This document shows, piece after piece, positions 4,612-5,257 of a DNA stretch of 5,257 bases. This DNA comes from JAICLL01 sp035252155. GTDB lineage: Bacteria; Planctomycetota; Planctomycetia; Pirellulales; JAICIG01. The notes beneath the pieces were generated by a model that made no database searches, was not told the origin of the DNA, and saw only the letters and a program-made list of their open reading frames with translations. Position 1 is the first letter of the stretch. Each line of letters opens with the position of its first letter. The stretch covers positions 1-5,257 of the forward strand of contig DATFDL010000243.1 of assembly GCA_035252155.1 (NCBI GenBank), read 5' to 3'. A program made the position numbers and the translations under genes.

Positions 4612-5257
4612 AGCAAGGGTTCAGCGGTCAAAAAAAAGGGTTCAGGGTTCAGGGTTTAGGGTTCAGTATTTTTGCGCGGACACTGGGTGGTCCACCGGCG
4701 CTACTGGTGTGGACCGTACTAGGCAGCTTCCTTGGTGGCGCGCGTGCCTCGGACGAATGGCCTCAGTTCCGCGGCCCCGATGGTCAAGGCCACGCTCCGC
4801 AGGCCGACCCGCCGCTGGAGTGGAGCGAAACAAGCAACGTCGTCTGGAGAACGCCAATTCCGGGATTGGGCTGGTCGTCGCCGGTCGTCGGCGGACGCCA
4901 GATCTGGCTCACCACCGCCCACGAGCCGAGCCGCACGCTACGGGCGATCTGCATCGATCGCGCCACTGGCCGAGTGATGCACGACCTCGAAATATTTCGG
5001 CCAGCGGAGCTTCCGCGTGTCGCCGCCAAAAACAGCCACGCCTCGCCGACGCCCGTGCTCGACGGCAATTATCTCTATGTGCACTTCGGCTCGCAGGGCA
5101 CCGCGTGTCTGGCCCGCGACGGCCAGGTCATTTGGCGCACACAGCTTGAATACGATCAGCATCATGGTTCGGGCGGTTCGCCGGTGGTCTGGCGCGATCT
5201 GCTGATCGTGCAGTGCGACGGCTACGAGATGCAGTCGACCGTTGCCCTCGACAAGCG
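4608..5257 (+). CDS. secreted PQQ-like beta-propeller repeat protein, N-terminal part (runs off the window)
   Basis: The frame from the ATG at 4608 stays open for 216 codons to the window end. Residues 1-29 are a basic and glycine-rich n-region, 30-44 a hydrophobic core (ALLVWTVLGSFLGG), and ARA-SDE (45-50) a signal peptidase I-type site, so export is predicted. The mature start, WPQFRGPDGQG (51-61), is typical of planctomycete PQQ-like beta-propeller proteins. Blade-start motifs follow: WSSPVV (89-94), NSHASPTPV (142-150) and HHGSGGSPVV (185-194). Proteins of this family fold as seven- or eight-bladed propellers. Many lack PQQ and act as binding or scaffold proteins, so enzyme activity should not be assumed. 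The start overlaps the LRR stop by 4 bases. Codons 4-20 are made of heptamer repeats. The C-terminus is not visible. Confidence 0.9.
   Translation, partial: MKQGFSGQKKGFRVQGLGFSIFARTLGGPPALLVWTVLGSFLGGARASDEWPQFRGPDGQGHAPQADPPLEWSETSNVVWRTPIPGLGWSSPVVGGRQIWLTTAHEPSRTLRAICIDRATGRVMHDLEIFRPAELPRVAAKNSHASPTPVLDGNYLYVHFGSQGTACLARDGQVIWRTQLEYDQHHGSGGSPVVWRDLLIVQCDGYEMQSTVALDK
4617..4665 (+). repeat. GGGTTCA heptamer array inside the PQQ-like gene's 5' coding region
   Basis: Seven consecutive 7-base units are in register: GGGTTCA (4617), GCGGTCA (4624), AAAAAAA (4631), GGGTTCA (4638), GGGTTCA (4645), GGGTTTA (4652) and GGGTTCA (4659). Four are exact and one differs by a single base. An uninterrupted tract of eight A spans 4630-4637. 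Translated, the array gives GFSGQKK-GFRVQGLGFS, the polar n-region of the signal peptide. The motif resembles the reverse complement of the 590-624 array. Confidence 0.85.

Noticed and set aside
4532..5149. 205-codon plus-strand frame overlapping the LRR end and PQQ-like start
   Set aside because: It is out of frame with the clear WPQFRGPDGQG protein and has no recognisable motif.
4608..5257. Assignment as an active PQQ-dependent dehydrogenase
   Set aside because: Only the first part of the propeller is visible and no PQQ-binding or calcium-ligand set can be checked; many planctomycete homologues are non-enzymatic.

Overview
The window looks like a piece of a planctomycete chromosome, most likely from the Pirellulales. 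Four things point that way: a 23S-5S rRNA pair with an unusually short 5S rRNA, high-GC codon use, a secreted leucine-rich-repeat protein of the 24-residue 'T-x-I-T-D-x-G-L' type, and a secreted PQQ-like beta-propeller protein with the N-terminal 'WPQFRGPDGQG' block. The taxonomic call is inference from these features and is not based on a database search.

Layout. 1-527 is the 3' end of a 23S rRNA gene (about E. coli position 2372 onward), containing the peptidyl-transferase centre and the sarcin-ricin loop. 528-772 is a long 23S-5S spacer full of small repeats: two blocks of 7-base repeats, twin 8-bp hairpins, and a GC-rich terminator-like stem that runs into the 5S. 773-881 is the 5S rRNA, followed by a textbook Rho-independent terminator (892-931). 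932-1128 has no gene but carries a cluster of hairpins and a 15-base direct repeat. It separates the rRNA genes from a convergent minus-strand operon.

The minus-strand operon (2801 down to 1129) encodes a small KdgF-like cupin and then, through a GTGA stop/start overlap, a 448-residue planctomycete-type lipoprotein with a proline-rich tail. A candidate promoter with an operator-like palindrome lies upstream of the cupin. From about 3000 onward the plus strand holds a second, divergent operon: a small predicted exported protein (98 aa), a secreted LRR protein (454 aa, thirteen perfectly spaced 24-residue repeats) and the start of a secreted PQQ-like beta-propeller protein. The last gene begins with an ATGA overlap and runs off the window end. 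All three plus-strand products have export-type N-termini and their reading frames overlap, so they are probably co-translated cell-envelope or periplasmic proteins.

The most unusual signal is a 7-base repeat family. (TGAACAC)n lies in the 23S-5S spacer. Its reverse complement, (GTGTTCA)n, resembles the (GGGTTCA)n run that forms codons 4-20 of the PQQ-like protein, next to an 8-A tract. Because 7 is not a multiple of 3, this could be a contingency locus or a captured dispersed repeat. No mobile element, CRISPR array, tRNA gene or clear defence system is visible.
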